From Lachnospiraceae bacterium UBA3316 (GTDB lineage: Bacteria > Bacillota > Clostridia > Lachnospirales > Lachnospiraceae): a stretch of DNA of 37,846 nucleotides. Location of the stretch: positions 1 through 37,846 of the forward strand of contig DESK01000017.1 in NCBI GenBank assembly GCA_002361955.1. Direction: 5' to 3'. How positions within the stretch are numbered: the first letter of the stretch is position 1; the number at the start of each line of letters is the position of its first letter. The notes under the pieces were generated by a model that saw nothing but the letters and a program-made list of their open reading frames with translations, did no database searches and was not told the DNA's origin. Shown piece by piece: positions 1 through 7,797 of the stretch. Made by a program: the position numbers and the translations under genes.

Positions 1-124
1 ATTCCACGGTTCCGCTTATATAAAATCTTCTAAAATAGAAAAACACAAACAGCAGAACCGCGAATAAAACTACTATAAAAAATATTCCTGCGACCAATAA
101 TCTTTTTCTCATCTTATTTTGCAT
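1..124 (-). CDS. Small membrane-anchored protein, partial (runs off left edge)
   Basis: This is the 5' end of a minus-strand gene; 41 codons are visible before the window ends, with no stop. The ATG at 124 has AGGAGG four bases upstream. An ATG overlapping that site is in a frame that stops at once, so it is not the start. The peptide begins MQNKMRKR, followed by a hydrophobic stretch of about 21 residues (roughly 9-30) and a basic FRRFY patch. This is the pattern of an uncleaved signal anchor with the bulk of the protein outside. It begins 34 bases after the stop of the trigger-factor-like gene and shares its low GC, so the two are probably co-transcribed. No family can be assigned from the visible part. 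Confidence 0.7.
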   Translation of the reverse strand, partial: MQNKMRKRLLVAGIFFIVVLFAVLLFVFFYFRRFYISGTVE

Positions 125-158
125 ACATCCTCCTAATACGGGTAAATATTCATTACGT

Positions 159-830
159 TTACTGCATTAACCGCACCACTAGGTAAGTCTTTATATACTC
201 TTCTCCCTCTTCATAACTTATTTCAAAAAACTCTTCTTCACTCATCTGCATTTCTTCGCGAATATAACTTTCTAATTCCATTCCATAGCACAAAGCTTCA
301 TTCAAATTAGCTTCAACTATCTCCAGCGAATACTCGGCCACATTATTGATGTCAAGAGAAAAAGTGCTGTTTTTAATTAAATTATCCATTATATTATTTC
401 TAGTCAAGACTAATTCTTCCACTTCTCTTTCTTCAATAATTTTTTTCTTTTCAAGTTCATAGAATTCTTTGATAGTATTTATCCCAAATTCTTTTTCAAT
501 AAATTCCAATGAAACACTTTTCTGACCATATGTATCCAATATTTCTTTAATACGATCTTCCAAATCACGTTTAGATACCTCTATAGGTGCTAATTTTTCG
601 TGAATATTTTTATAATCAGCCAATTTTATAATTTCACAATTTTCTATGTTTAAATATGAAAACATATTTCTAATATTGCTATTTAATTCAAGATACATTT
701 CTCCTTTCCTTCTCTTACACAAAAAGAAACAAGTTACAATACACACAAATACACATAACATTAAAATTATAGTCTTTTTTACGCAAAAACTATGTTGACT
801 CTTCATAATATTCACCCACCGTTTCCACAC
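159..830 (-). CDS. Membrane-anchored trigger-factor-like protein (no ribosome-binding or complete PPIase domain)
   Basis: The protein has 223 residues from a GTG at 830. AAGGAGG lies only 3 bases upstream of that GTG, so the ATG at 806 (residue 9) is an alternative start. A transmembrane helix lies at about residues 19-38. The segment KLADYKNIHEKLAPIEVSKR (69-88) has the pattern of the trigger-factor region 'LGxYKGIEV...EVTDED'. Residues about 108-222 resemble the C-terminal chaperone arms of trigger factor: FIEKEFG, then IMDNLIKNSTFSL, then YIREEMQMSEEEF and a final VVRLM helix. The N-terminal ribosome-docking domain is absent, and there is too little room for an FKBP-type PPIase domain. The likely role is an extracytoplasmic, membrane-tethered holdase or foldase. 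Homology is judged by eye. The gene is clearly AT-rich compared with most of the window, which suggests transfer. Confidence 0.6.
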   Translation of the reverse strand: MWKRWVNIMKSQHSFCVKKTIILMLCVFVCIVTCFFLCKRRKGEMYLELNSNIRNMFSYLNIENCEIIKLADYKNIHEKLAPIEVSKRDLEDRIKEILDTYGQKSVSLEFIEKEFGINTIKEFYELEKKKIIEEREVEELVLTRNNIMDNLIKNSTFSLDINNVAEYSLEIVEANLNEALCYGMELESYIREEMQMSEEEFFEISYEEGEEYIKTYLVVRLMQ

Positions 831-871
831 TCGCCTCCTTCACACATAGCACATATATTTTAACTATTCTA

Positions 872-1195
872 TTAAAATGAATTCATACGATATAAAATCC
901 GAAAGATAACAAACCCTCCCACAACAAGGATGAGCACCGTATCCAGACTCCAAAATCCTCTCTTTTCCTCCGGAAGGTACTTCGCTTCCATCCAGTTGGA
1001 AAACATCAGCCACAACGTATACAGGAATCCTGCCATATCCACAATTCCCAGCCTGGCCCCAAACAGATTCACACGAAAATACGCGTAGTCGCTGCCGCCG
1101 GCCGTAAATAGGATCAGCAGCATGAGAACAGCAAACAATACAAGATTTACGTTTCTTACTGCTTTTACGATTCTCGTCCTTTTTGTTTTCTCCAC
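872..1195 (-). CDS. Small three-helix membrane protein, unknown function
   Basis: The product has 107 residues. It starts at a GTG at 1195 with a near-perfect Shine-Dalgarno (GGAGGTGA) just upstream. It has a basic N-terminus (KTKRTRIVKAVR) and hydrophobic segments at about residues 17-31, 49-66 and 86-99. The loop between the last two carries charged residues (EAKYLPEEKRG). I recognise no family. The overlapping longer reading frame on the same strand (864-1199) gives a Cys- and Arg-rich peptide without membrane character and is taken as a shadow. This is the first gene after a strong promoter at 1246-1274 and lies 41 bases before the trigger-factor-like gene, so it probably leads that operon. 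Confidence 0.6.
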   Translation of the reverse strand: MEKTKRTRIVKAVRNVNLVLFAVLMLLILFTAGGSDYAYFRVNLFGARLGIVDMAGFLYTLWLMFSNWMEAKYLPEEKRGFWSLDTVLILVVGGFVIFRILYRMNSF

Positions 1196-1234
1196 CCAAT
1201 CACCTCCAATTTGCTTTTTGATCTGTTTTCTTTC

Positions 1235-1274
1235 ACTATATTTATAGTATATTCTATCCTTTTTATTTTGTCAA
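1235..1274 (-). promoter_or_regulatory. Sigma-A promoter with palindrome over -10
   Basis: On the minus strand TTGACA (1274-1269), a 17-base spacer and TATACT (1251-1246) form a near-consensus promoter that would start about 44 bases before the GTG at 1195. A 14-base perfect palindrome, ACTATATTTATAGT (1235-1248), overlaps the -10 and the predicted start site, as an operator would. The same transcript would cover the small membrane protein, the trigger-factor-like gene and the partial gene. Confidence 0.65.
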
Positions 1275-1334
1275 TGTATATTATCTATATCTAAATTAAT
1301 TATCAGTTTCATTCAAACTCTCCATGAACTTGTG

Positions 1335-1475
1335 GCAGTCGCCAAATATCCGCACAAGTGCGGCTACTTGGCTCGTTGCCTGCTCAGGCGAGTGAAACTC
1401 GCTCTGCGAATTTCACTCGTTGTTACAGCAGTCGCCAAATGCTCGTGCAAGCACGGCACTTGGCTCGTTGCCTGC
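1335..1475. repeat. Two copies of a ~48-bp unit around a hairpin
   Basis: Two direct copies (1335-1383 and 1428-1475) share GCAGTCGCCAAAT at the start and TTGGCTCGTTGCCTGC at the end. Each has a small hairpin in the middle whose sequence differs (CCGCACAAGTGCGG in the first, CGTGCAAGCACG in the second). Between them lies an inverted repeat, CGAGTGAAA (1389-1397) with TTTCACTCG (1411-1419). The region 1196-1567 otherwise holds only the operon promoter and a terminator. It looks like an intergenic repeat cluster rather than coding sequence. Confidence 0.7.
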
Positions 1476-1481
1476 ACAAAT

Positions 1482-1533
1482 AAAACAGCAACGATACAAC
1501 ATCTGTTTTTCAAATGCGTATCGCTGCTGTTTT
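1482..1533 (-). terminator. Terminator of the GH2 gene
   Basis: AAAACAGCAACGATAC (1482-1497) pairs with GTATCGCTGCTGTTTT (1518-1533) across a 20-base loop, with one mismatch in 16 pairs. Read on the minus strand the stem is followed by ATTTTG. It lies 35 bases past the stop of the beta-galactosidase gene. Confidence 0.7.
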
Positions 1534-1567
1534 CCTTAACTGCCAGCCGCAGCCAGCCCAAAGCCCT

Positions 1568-4500
1568 TTAGAATCCCGCGATCTTTTCTGCGGAATACTG
1601 TAGGATTCCTGCGGCGTCTGCGGTGTTCACTGTGCCGTCTCTGTTTACATCGGCGCTTTCCGCCTGTTCCTGGGACATCACTTCGCACTCTGCGGCCGCT
1701 CTCAGCACGGCCCGGGCGTCTCCTGTGGTGACTGCGCCGTCTCCGTCCACATCACCGAGAAGGCGGGCTTTTGCGACGGTTTCTGTCAGTGTCTTTACTG
1801 CCCCGTCGATTTCCTCCTGCAGCGCGTCCTGCGTAAGGTCAACCTCTTTTGCCATCTGAAGGATTTCCTCCAGTGTTTCGATGGAAGAGGGTACATAGGC
1901 TTCCTTCGAAGAGAGAATCTCCTCCGCCTTCGCGATCATGGCGCGCAGCGCGGCCTTATTGCCCCGCAGCTTCAGGCCGCGCACTGCGTCGATGACCTGG
2001 CCGTAGGCGTCGCTGACCGCTGTTTCGCTCCTGTTCGGATCTTCCAGAACGGCTTCCGCCTGTCTGATCGCTTCCTCCAGCGCTTTTACGGTATCCTCTG
2101 TATATTTTCCCTCATCCAGCAAGCCCTTAGCCGCCTCCAGCAGGCTTTCCAGGGACTCCACATCCGCCGCCTTTGACAGCCTTGCAAGCACATCCAGGAT
2201 CTCGTACACCGCTGCATCCGCCTCTTCCTGGGATGCCTGCGGATCGTCGTAGACAGCCCGTCCGTTCTCCCTGGCCGCTTTCAGAGCCTCGATATCTTCC
2301 GGCTCATAGTTATTCTCAAGCTTCAGCAGCTGGTCCACAAAATCCATGACCGTCTCCAGGTGAACCGTCTGCACCCCGTATTCCAATCCGTCGTATGCCT
2401 GGATGAGCTTCAGCAGAACAGCTTCCAGCTCCGCTCTTGAAGCGCCTTCCTCCTGCCATACCCCTTTCGCTTCCGCCAGGGCAGCGGATACTGCTTCCCA
2501 GGACTCCGCCGTGTATTCCCGCGGATCCAGGCTTTCCACCTTGCGGATCACCCTTTCCAGAGATTCTCGCACCAGAGCCTCCTTCTCCGTCAGGGCTGTG
2601 GAATAGGACTGGCTGCTGATCTCAAATCCCTTTTGGACGGTAAAGTGATCCGTGGGTGACAGCTTGTACTGGTAGGTGTAGGCCTGAGTCGGACGGATCA
2701 TATCCTCCTCTTCATACCATCCCTTAGAAAGCCATCCGGGGTCGTATCCCACTGCCATATTTTTATAGTCCACATTCAGCACCACATGGTCCGTTTTCTG
2801 GCTCTCATAGGGGTGCTTGGAGCCAAAGGAGGTAAGCTCCTCCTGGGTGTAATGCTGGGCGTTCAGGTTCAGGGCTTCCCCTGCGGCGCTGATTACCAGG
2901 CCCCTGCCGCTCTCGTCCGTCAGGGCCGCCCACTGTACATCCATCTTATTTCCGAAGGTCTGGTTGCGGACATAAGGGATAAACTGCCCGTCCACCTGTT
3001 CTTCATACAGACCCACAAACTGCTGGGCATAGCGGTCCGGATAGCTCTCCGACGCCAGGCCCTCCTGGTCAGAACCTCTTCCGTACCAGGTAAGCTGCTC
3101 AAACTGTGAAGCAAGCTGCATCTCATTTCCGATCACCGGAATCAGGTCACGGCTGGAAAATCCCTCTGGCGTCATGGTGTTTTCCACCAGAATCTGGCCA
3201 TCCCCATAAACCGTGAAGGTCATGGTATAGTCTGCGCTTCCCTGGCTCGGCGCCAGTTTTCCGCTGACGCGGATCTTCACTTCCCTGGAATTGACCTGTT
3301 CCGCCTCCGAAACAACCGCCGTGCGCTCCGCGCCTGCGTAGCGCCATGTGGTTGAGATATTGGACAGCCTGTCGCCGTCTGTCGGCGCCCGCCAGAAATT
3401 CGGTGCCGGCCCCCACGTTCCATCCTGCGCGAACATCTCCGTTCCTTTATAGATCAGGGAAACAATCGTACCTCTTCCCCGGTCAAAGACCATCGTGAAA
3501 TCCTGTCCGGTCACCGTATAGGAATCCTCCGTCTCCTCATACGTCAGCCTTCCGATCTTCTCCAGGTCATCCTGCGCAGGCGCTGCCGTCTCAAAATCCA
3601 GCTTTGCCTGGGCGGCAGATATTTCATGCCCGGCCTTCGCCCAGGGCGTGTCTGCTTTTAGGACAAATTTGCAAGTCAGATAGTAGGTCTTTCCCGCTTT
3701 CGGCTCCACCGCGTCGTAGGAAATCGTAAGATCGCGGCTCGCAAGAGGCGCGATTTCCACCTCCATGCTGCCTTCCCGTATGGTTTTTTCATTTTCCTTT
3801 AACTCCCACACGAAGTCATAGGCGGCCGCATCGGTAAAGAGGGCGCGGCTGCGGATATGGAGCTCTGCTTCCGTCAGGGACGCGCTGCCCAGCTCCATCA
3901 CATAATCCTGATGGACACGCTTGATCTCCAGCATCGCGCCGTGGGGAACACGCTGCGTGCTCACAATGCCGTTTGCGCAGAAGTTGCTGGAATTGGGCGC
4001 GTCGCCCCAGTCACCGCCAAAGCCCGCATAGCCTTCCTTGATGACAGGCACAGCGCTCTCTGTCTCGCCGTTGAAATCCTGCCAGAATACCACATTCTCA
4101 TCATCGGCGCTTCTTTCCGCGGAAAGCTCCTCCGCAGACAGGGCGCGGTTATACAGATGGACGTCGTCGATCAGCCCCTGCCAGTCGCGGCTGGTATTTG
4201 TCGTCTCGCGGCCAACGGCGAAATCATCTCCGTTCCTATTGAAGCTGCCGTCCTCATAGACATTCGTAAATACCGTCTCCACCGCCGGAGCGGCCATGTC
4301 ATCCACATACATTCTGGCCGTCTTTGTCTCCGCGTCATAAGCTGCCGCCACATGATGCCACTTTCCTGCCCATGAGGAATCATAGGTGTAGAGCAGCTGG
4401 TTCCAGTTTCCTCCCGTGTTGCTGTACAGCTGGAGGCAGAGCTGTCCGTTCTGTGTACGGAGCACATACTGCGTATCGCCTTTTCCGGCTATGACATGGA

Positions 4501-7423
4501 CGCCGGAGTTCTCCGTGGGATACACCCATGCCTCAATCGTAAACGCTCCGTTCATATCCAGCTGGGACGGCGTATTTTTTGCCACGGCCGGGCCTGCCAG
4601 TGCTTTGTCCCCCTCTGCTCCGGAGGGGCCCTTCTGGCTCAGCGCCTCCTCCTTGCGGATCAGCGTTGTTTTCGTCGCCTTCGGATCCTGAGAGGTGATG
4701 CTGTAAACGACGTTTGACACATCTGCCCCTTCCGTCTCCATGCCGCCGTCAAAATCTTCCCAGTAAAGCACGTGTTCGTCGGATGCCGCGCGGTTCTCAT
4801 CCGCGATCTCCTCCGCCGTCAGAGCTTTGTCATAGACATGCACACGGTCCAGAAGCCCGTTCCAGTCACGGCTGCCGGCATTCTGTGAATCGTATCCCAC
4901 TCCGAATTTCTGGCCTGATTTATCAAAGGTTCCGTCTTCTTTCGCTTTGGTAAATACCTTTTCCGCCGCAGGTTCGCTCATATCGTCGCAGTAAAGCCTT
5001 GCTGTCTTTGTCCCGGCGTCGTAGGTGGCAACCACATGGTGCCAGTTTCCTGCCCAGCTTTCTTCCTCATAGACATATTCCAGTTCATTCCAGCCGCCGC
5101 AGAAGGTGTTAAACTGAACGGTTCCGTTTACCGTCTGAAGCTTATACTGGTTATCGCCCTTCGCGACGATCGTCCGCGAGCTCCTGCTGGTATCCTTCGG
5201 ATTGACCCAGGCCTCTATGGTGAAGGAACCGTTGAAATTCAGAATTTCCGGCGTCACCTCCGCGTAGGCGCTTCCGCTCAGGGCATAATCCCCGCTTTCT
5301 CCGCTGACTCCCTTAGACGCCAGGCAGTCCGGACCGCCGCCCGGTTTTATTTTCGTCTGGTTCTGATCCTGGGAAACGATGGTTCCACTCTTCCATCCCA
5401 GGGACGGCTGCGCCGGAAAAGCCTCCGGGTCCACATAGGTGAGCATACTCTGATCCACCCAATCCCAGATAAATCCTCCCTGGATATTCTCCCTGGACTC
5501 AAAGGCATCCCAGTATTTCTGGTAATAGCCGCCCGAGGTGCCCATGGCGTGGCTGTATTCACATAAAATATAAGGTTTATTCACCTGGGAATACCGCAGG
5601 GTCTCCTCTACGCTTGGATACATGTTAGACTGGATATCCGCGTTGGAATTATCACCCTCATAATGAATCGGACGTTTCTGAAGGTCTCCCTTTAGCTCCT
5701 CATTTAAATAGAAGTCAGGCGTTCCTTCATAGGTGCCCTTCAGCCATTTGTTCATCTGCGCAAATACGGAACCGCTTCCGGCCTCATTTCCCAGAGAATG
5801 GATAATGACGCTGGGATAGTTCTTGGAACGGTAAAACATGCTGGAAAGCCTGTCCAGCGCCGCCGGCAGATAATTGAAGTTATTGCTGGGGATACTGCGG
5901 TTTCCATGGGTCTCCAGGTTTGTTTCGTCACAGATGTACATGCCCATCTCGTCCGCAAGGTCATAGTAGCGGAAATCATGGCTGTAATGGGACATCCGGA
6001 TTCCGTTGAAATTGTTCTGCTTCATCATCGTGACGTCTTTTTTAATCAGCTCATAGGTCATGGCACGTCCCGTCTGATAATTGTTCTCATGCACATTGAC
6101 GCCCTTGATCAAAAGCGGCTGTCCGTTGATGATCATCTGCGCGTCAGGCTGCCCCTGATTCCTGATCTCAATCATGCGGAAGCCAAAGCGATAGGCCGTC
6201 GTCTCCACGATCTTCCCCTCCGCGTCCCGCAGGGTGATCAGCGCCTTGTAAAGGTTCGGCTGCTCCGCAGACCATTTTTTCGGATTCTTCACGCAGGCGG
6301 ACAGTTTCACCGTGCTCTCCGGGCGTCCCAGGGAATCCGTCCCGGTAAAATCTCCGGCATTGATCGTCTTTGTCAGCTCACTGTTTTCCAGCTGTGCCTC
6401 CGGCACCTTCTTTCCGTCCGGATCGTACAGGGAAACGGAAACCTGAAGGCCTTCTTTCGCTTCCTCTTCCGCGCCCAGGTCGCGGATATTGGCATAGAGG
6501 TCGAACGTAAAGTCTTCGTAATCCTTCTGGGGATCGATCCCTTCTCCCGCCTTTACCGTGTTGATCGTAAAATCACGGAGCTCCACCTGATCCTTGGAGG
6601 TCAGATAGACGCTGCGGAAAATTCCCGCCAGCCTCAGCATATCCTGGTCCTCAAACCAGCTTCCGCTTGACCATTTGAAGACTTCTACCGCCAGGGTATC
6701 GTTTCCGTCATAGTTCAGGTACTCGTCGATCTGAAATTCTTTGCTTGTAAAGCTGTCCTCACTGAATCCAACCTGATGGCCGTTTACCCACACATAGAAC
6801 GCGGACTCCACACCCTCAAAGTTCAAAAATACCTTTCTTCCTTTAAAGGACGGATCCACTGTGATCTTTGTCCGGTAAAATCCCACCGGGTTAAACTGCG
6901 TCGGCGCGTGGGGCGCTGACGGGTTGGGCTTCTGGGTGATCCAGGGATAATCCGTATTGCTGTACTGGGGCGGATTATATTTAAAGGTTCCGTCCTCATT
7001 GTAAGAGGCCTCCCAGTTTTTCGGGACCGTGATCTCATCCCAGGCGCTGTCATCGTAATCGGGATTCATGATATGGTCGTTGTCCGGGCGCTGGGCGCGG
7101 GCTGCCGGGTACGCGACATAGTAGAATTTCCACGTCTGCCCGGCCGCCGTGTCCAGGGACTGATAGTACGCGTCCTCCAGCTTTCTCTCCTCTCCTACCT
7201 GCTGGGACGCCAGGGCTTTTTCCTCATCCGCAAACGGGAAAAACGAAGAACGGGCGTCTTCCCTTCCCAGCTTCAGATTCTTCACTTCCTTCATTTCCTG
7301 TTCTGAAACGTTCCACTCATTTCCCGTCCAGGCCACTTCCTTCGCTTCCGCCCGCGGAAAAGGGGACAGGCATAGCAGAGCCGCTCCCAAAAAGACTGCT
7401 CCCACTGTCTGTAGCTTTCTCAT
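1568..7423 (-). CDS. Secreted GH2 beta-galactosidase with inserted LamG domains, FIVAR repeats and dockerin
   Basis: This 1951-residue secreted glycosidase has a signal peptide at about 1-27. The GH2 sugar-binding and Ig-like domains span about 95-420. The TIM barrel starts near 425, with acid/base Glu547 (SLGNEAG) and nucleophile Glu622 (ILCEYSHAMG). After the barrel strand GGFIWDWVDQS (649-659) the sequence is interrupted by two LamG/concanavalin-like domains (about 700-880 and 930-1105). The barrel then resumes at GGDWGDAPNSSNFCANG (1136-1152). A beta-galactosidase small-chain domain follows (about 1300-1600; NFWRAPTDGDR at 1342-1352). Next are four FIVAR-like helical repeats (about 1611-1888) and a type I dockerin with two calcium loops (1891-1902, 1925-1936). 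It likely removes beta-galactosyl residues from host or plant glycans while docked to a cohesin partner. No sortase motif is seen. The ATG at 7423 follows AAAGGAAG. Confidence 0.93.
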   Translation of the reverse strand: MRKLQTVGAVFLGAALLCLSPFPRAEAKEVAWTGNEWNVSEQEMKEVKNLKLGREDARSSFFPFADEEKALASQQVGEERKLEDAYYQSLDTAAGQTWKFYYVAYPAARAQRPDNDHIMNPDYDDSAWDEITVPKNWEASYNEDGTFKYNPPQYSNTDYPWITQKPNPSAPHAPTQFNPVGFYRTKITVDPSFKGRKVFLNFEGVESAFYVWVNGHQVGFSEDSFTSKEFQIDEYLNYDGNDTLAVEVFKWSSGSWFEDQDMLRLAGIFRSVYLTSKDQVELRDFTINTVKAGEGIDPQKDYEDFTFDLYANIRDLGAEEEAKEGLQVSVSLYDPDGKKVPEAQLENSELTKTINAGDFTGTDSLGRPESTVKLSACVKNPKKWSAEQPNLYKALITLRDAEGKIVETTAYRFGFRMIEIRNQGQPDAQMIINGQPLLIKGVNVHENNYQTGRAMTYELIKKDVTMMKQNNFNGIRMSHYSHDFRYYDLADEMGMYICDETNLETHGNRSIPSNNFNYLPAALDRLSSMFYRSKNYPSVIIHSLGNEAGSGSVFAQMNKWLKGTYEGTPDFYLNEELKGDLQKRPIHYEGDNSNADIQSNMYPSVEETLRYSQVNKPYILCEYSHAMGTSGGYYQKYWDAFESRENIQGGFIWDWVDQSMLTYVDPEAFPAQPSLGWKSGTIVSQDQNQTKIKPGGGPDCLASKGVSGESGDYALSGSAYAEVTPEILNFNGSFTIEAWVNPKDTSRSSRTIVAKGDNQYKLQTVNGTVQFNTFCGGWNELEYVYEEESWAGNWHHVVATYDAGTKTARLYCDDMSEPAAEKVFTKAKEDGTFDKSGQKFGVGYDSQNAGSRDWNGLLDRVHVYDKALTAEEIADENRAASDEHVLYWEDFDGGMETEGADVSNVVYSITSQDPKATKTTLIRKEEALSQKGPSGAEGDKALAGPAVAKNTPSQLDMNGAFTIEAWVYPTENSGVHVIAGKGDTQYVLRTQNGQLCLQLYSNTGGNWNQLLYTYDSSWAGKWHHVAAAYDAETKTARMYVDDMAAPAVETVFTNVYEDGSFNRNGDDFAVGRETTNTSRDWQGLIDDVHLYNRALSAEELSAERSADDENVVFWQDFNGETESAVPVIKEGYAGFGGDWGDAPNSSNFCANGIVSTQRVPHGAMLEIKRVHQDYVMELGSASLTEAELHIRSRALFTDAAAYDFVWELKENEKTIREGSMEVEIAPLASRDLTISYDAVEPKAGKTYYLTCKFVLKADTPWAKAGHEISAAQAKLDFETAAPAQDDLEKIGRLTYEETEDSYTVTGQDFTMVFDRGRGTIVSLIYKGTEMFAQDGTWGPAPNFWRAPTDGDRLSNISTTWRYAGAERTAVVSEAEQVNSREVKIRVSGKLAPSQGSADYTMTFTVYGDGQILVENTMTPEGFSSRDLIPVIGNEMQLASQFEQLTWYGRGSDQEGLASESYPDRYAQQFVGLYEEQVDGQFIPYVRNQTFGNKMDVQWAALTDESGRGLVISAAGEALNLNAQHYTQEELTSFGSKHPYESQKTDHVVLNVDYKNMAVGYDPGWLSKGWYEEEDMIRPTQAYTYQYKLSPTDHFTVQKGFEISSQSYSTALTEKEALVRESLERVIRKVESLDPREYTAESWEAVSAALAEAKGVWQEEGASRAELEAVLLKLIQAYDGLEYGVQTVHLETVMDFVDQLLKLENNYEPEDIEALKAARENGRAVYDDPQASQEEADAAVYEILDVLARLSKAADVESLESLLEAAKGLLDEGKYTEDTVKALEEAIRQAEAVLEDPNRSETAVSDAYGQVIDAVRGLKLRGNKAALRAMIAKAEEILSSKEAYVPSSIETLEEILQMAKEVDLTQDALQEEIDGAVKTLTETVAKARLLGDVDGDGAVTTGDARAVLRAAAECEVMSQEQAESADVNRDGTVNTADAAGILQYSAEKIAGF

Positions 7424-7532
7424 TCTTTCATCTTCCTTTCTTTTGTGTTTTTATAATTTCTGTTTACTATATTTTACTATATATATTTTTTATCGTCTAC
7501 TGATAAACCAGCAAAATAGCCCCTGCCGGATT

Positions 7533-7549
7533 TTGTGCATTTTGCACAA
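7533..7549. promoter_or_regulatory. Palindromic putative operator upstream of the GH2 gene
   Basis: TTGTGCA-TTT-TGCACAA is a perfect inverted repeat with 7-base arms, about 110 bases upstream of the beta-galactosidase start. It lies in the AT-rich 374-base gap 7424-7797, between the divergent GH2 and Rpn genes. The rest of that gap holds the Rpn promoter and poly-A/T tracts. The cognate regulator is unknown. Confidence 0.45.
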
Positions 7550-7596
7550 TTTTCATTTTTTTCAAATGTCTTTTATGCTTTTTTAGTAAATGTATG

Positions 7597-7625
7597 ATGA
7601 CTTTTCCCTTAAACAATGTTATACT
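7597..7625 (+). promoter_or_regulatory. Putative promoter of the Rpn-family gene
   Basis: ATGACT (7597-7602), a 17-base spacer and TATACT (7620-7625) on the plus strand fit a moderate sigma-A promoter. It would give a leader of about 165 bases before the ATG at 7798. Confidence 0.45.
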
Positions 7626-7797
7626 ATGGATAAGCATTTTATTTCTATGTAAAATCTTTTTGCGATATTCTATCCTATTATTTCCCGGCATATCTGCCGT
7701 TCTTAGAAATGTTCAATGCTGAAACCCAACGAAATACAGCAGAGAGGATTTCTAAAAAAGAGAGCTGTCCTCTTTGCAATACAAAGGAGGACATTAA

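Noticed and set aside
864..1199. 111-codon minus-strand frame overlapping the small membrane protein
   Set aside because: Its product is Cys/Arg-rich without helices; the 872-1195 frame has a better ribosome site and three clear membrane segments.
1332..1571. Small plus-strand frame of 79 codons
   Set aside because: It is made of the repeat units and terminator of this intergenic region and has no ribosome site.
5798..6670. 290-codon open frame on the plus strand
   Set aside because: It lies wholly antisense to the GH2 barrel coding region, has no ribosome site or family signature, and is explained by the GC-rich codon use of the real gene.
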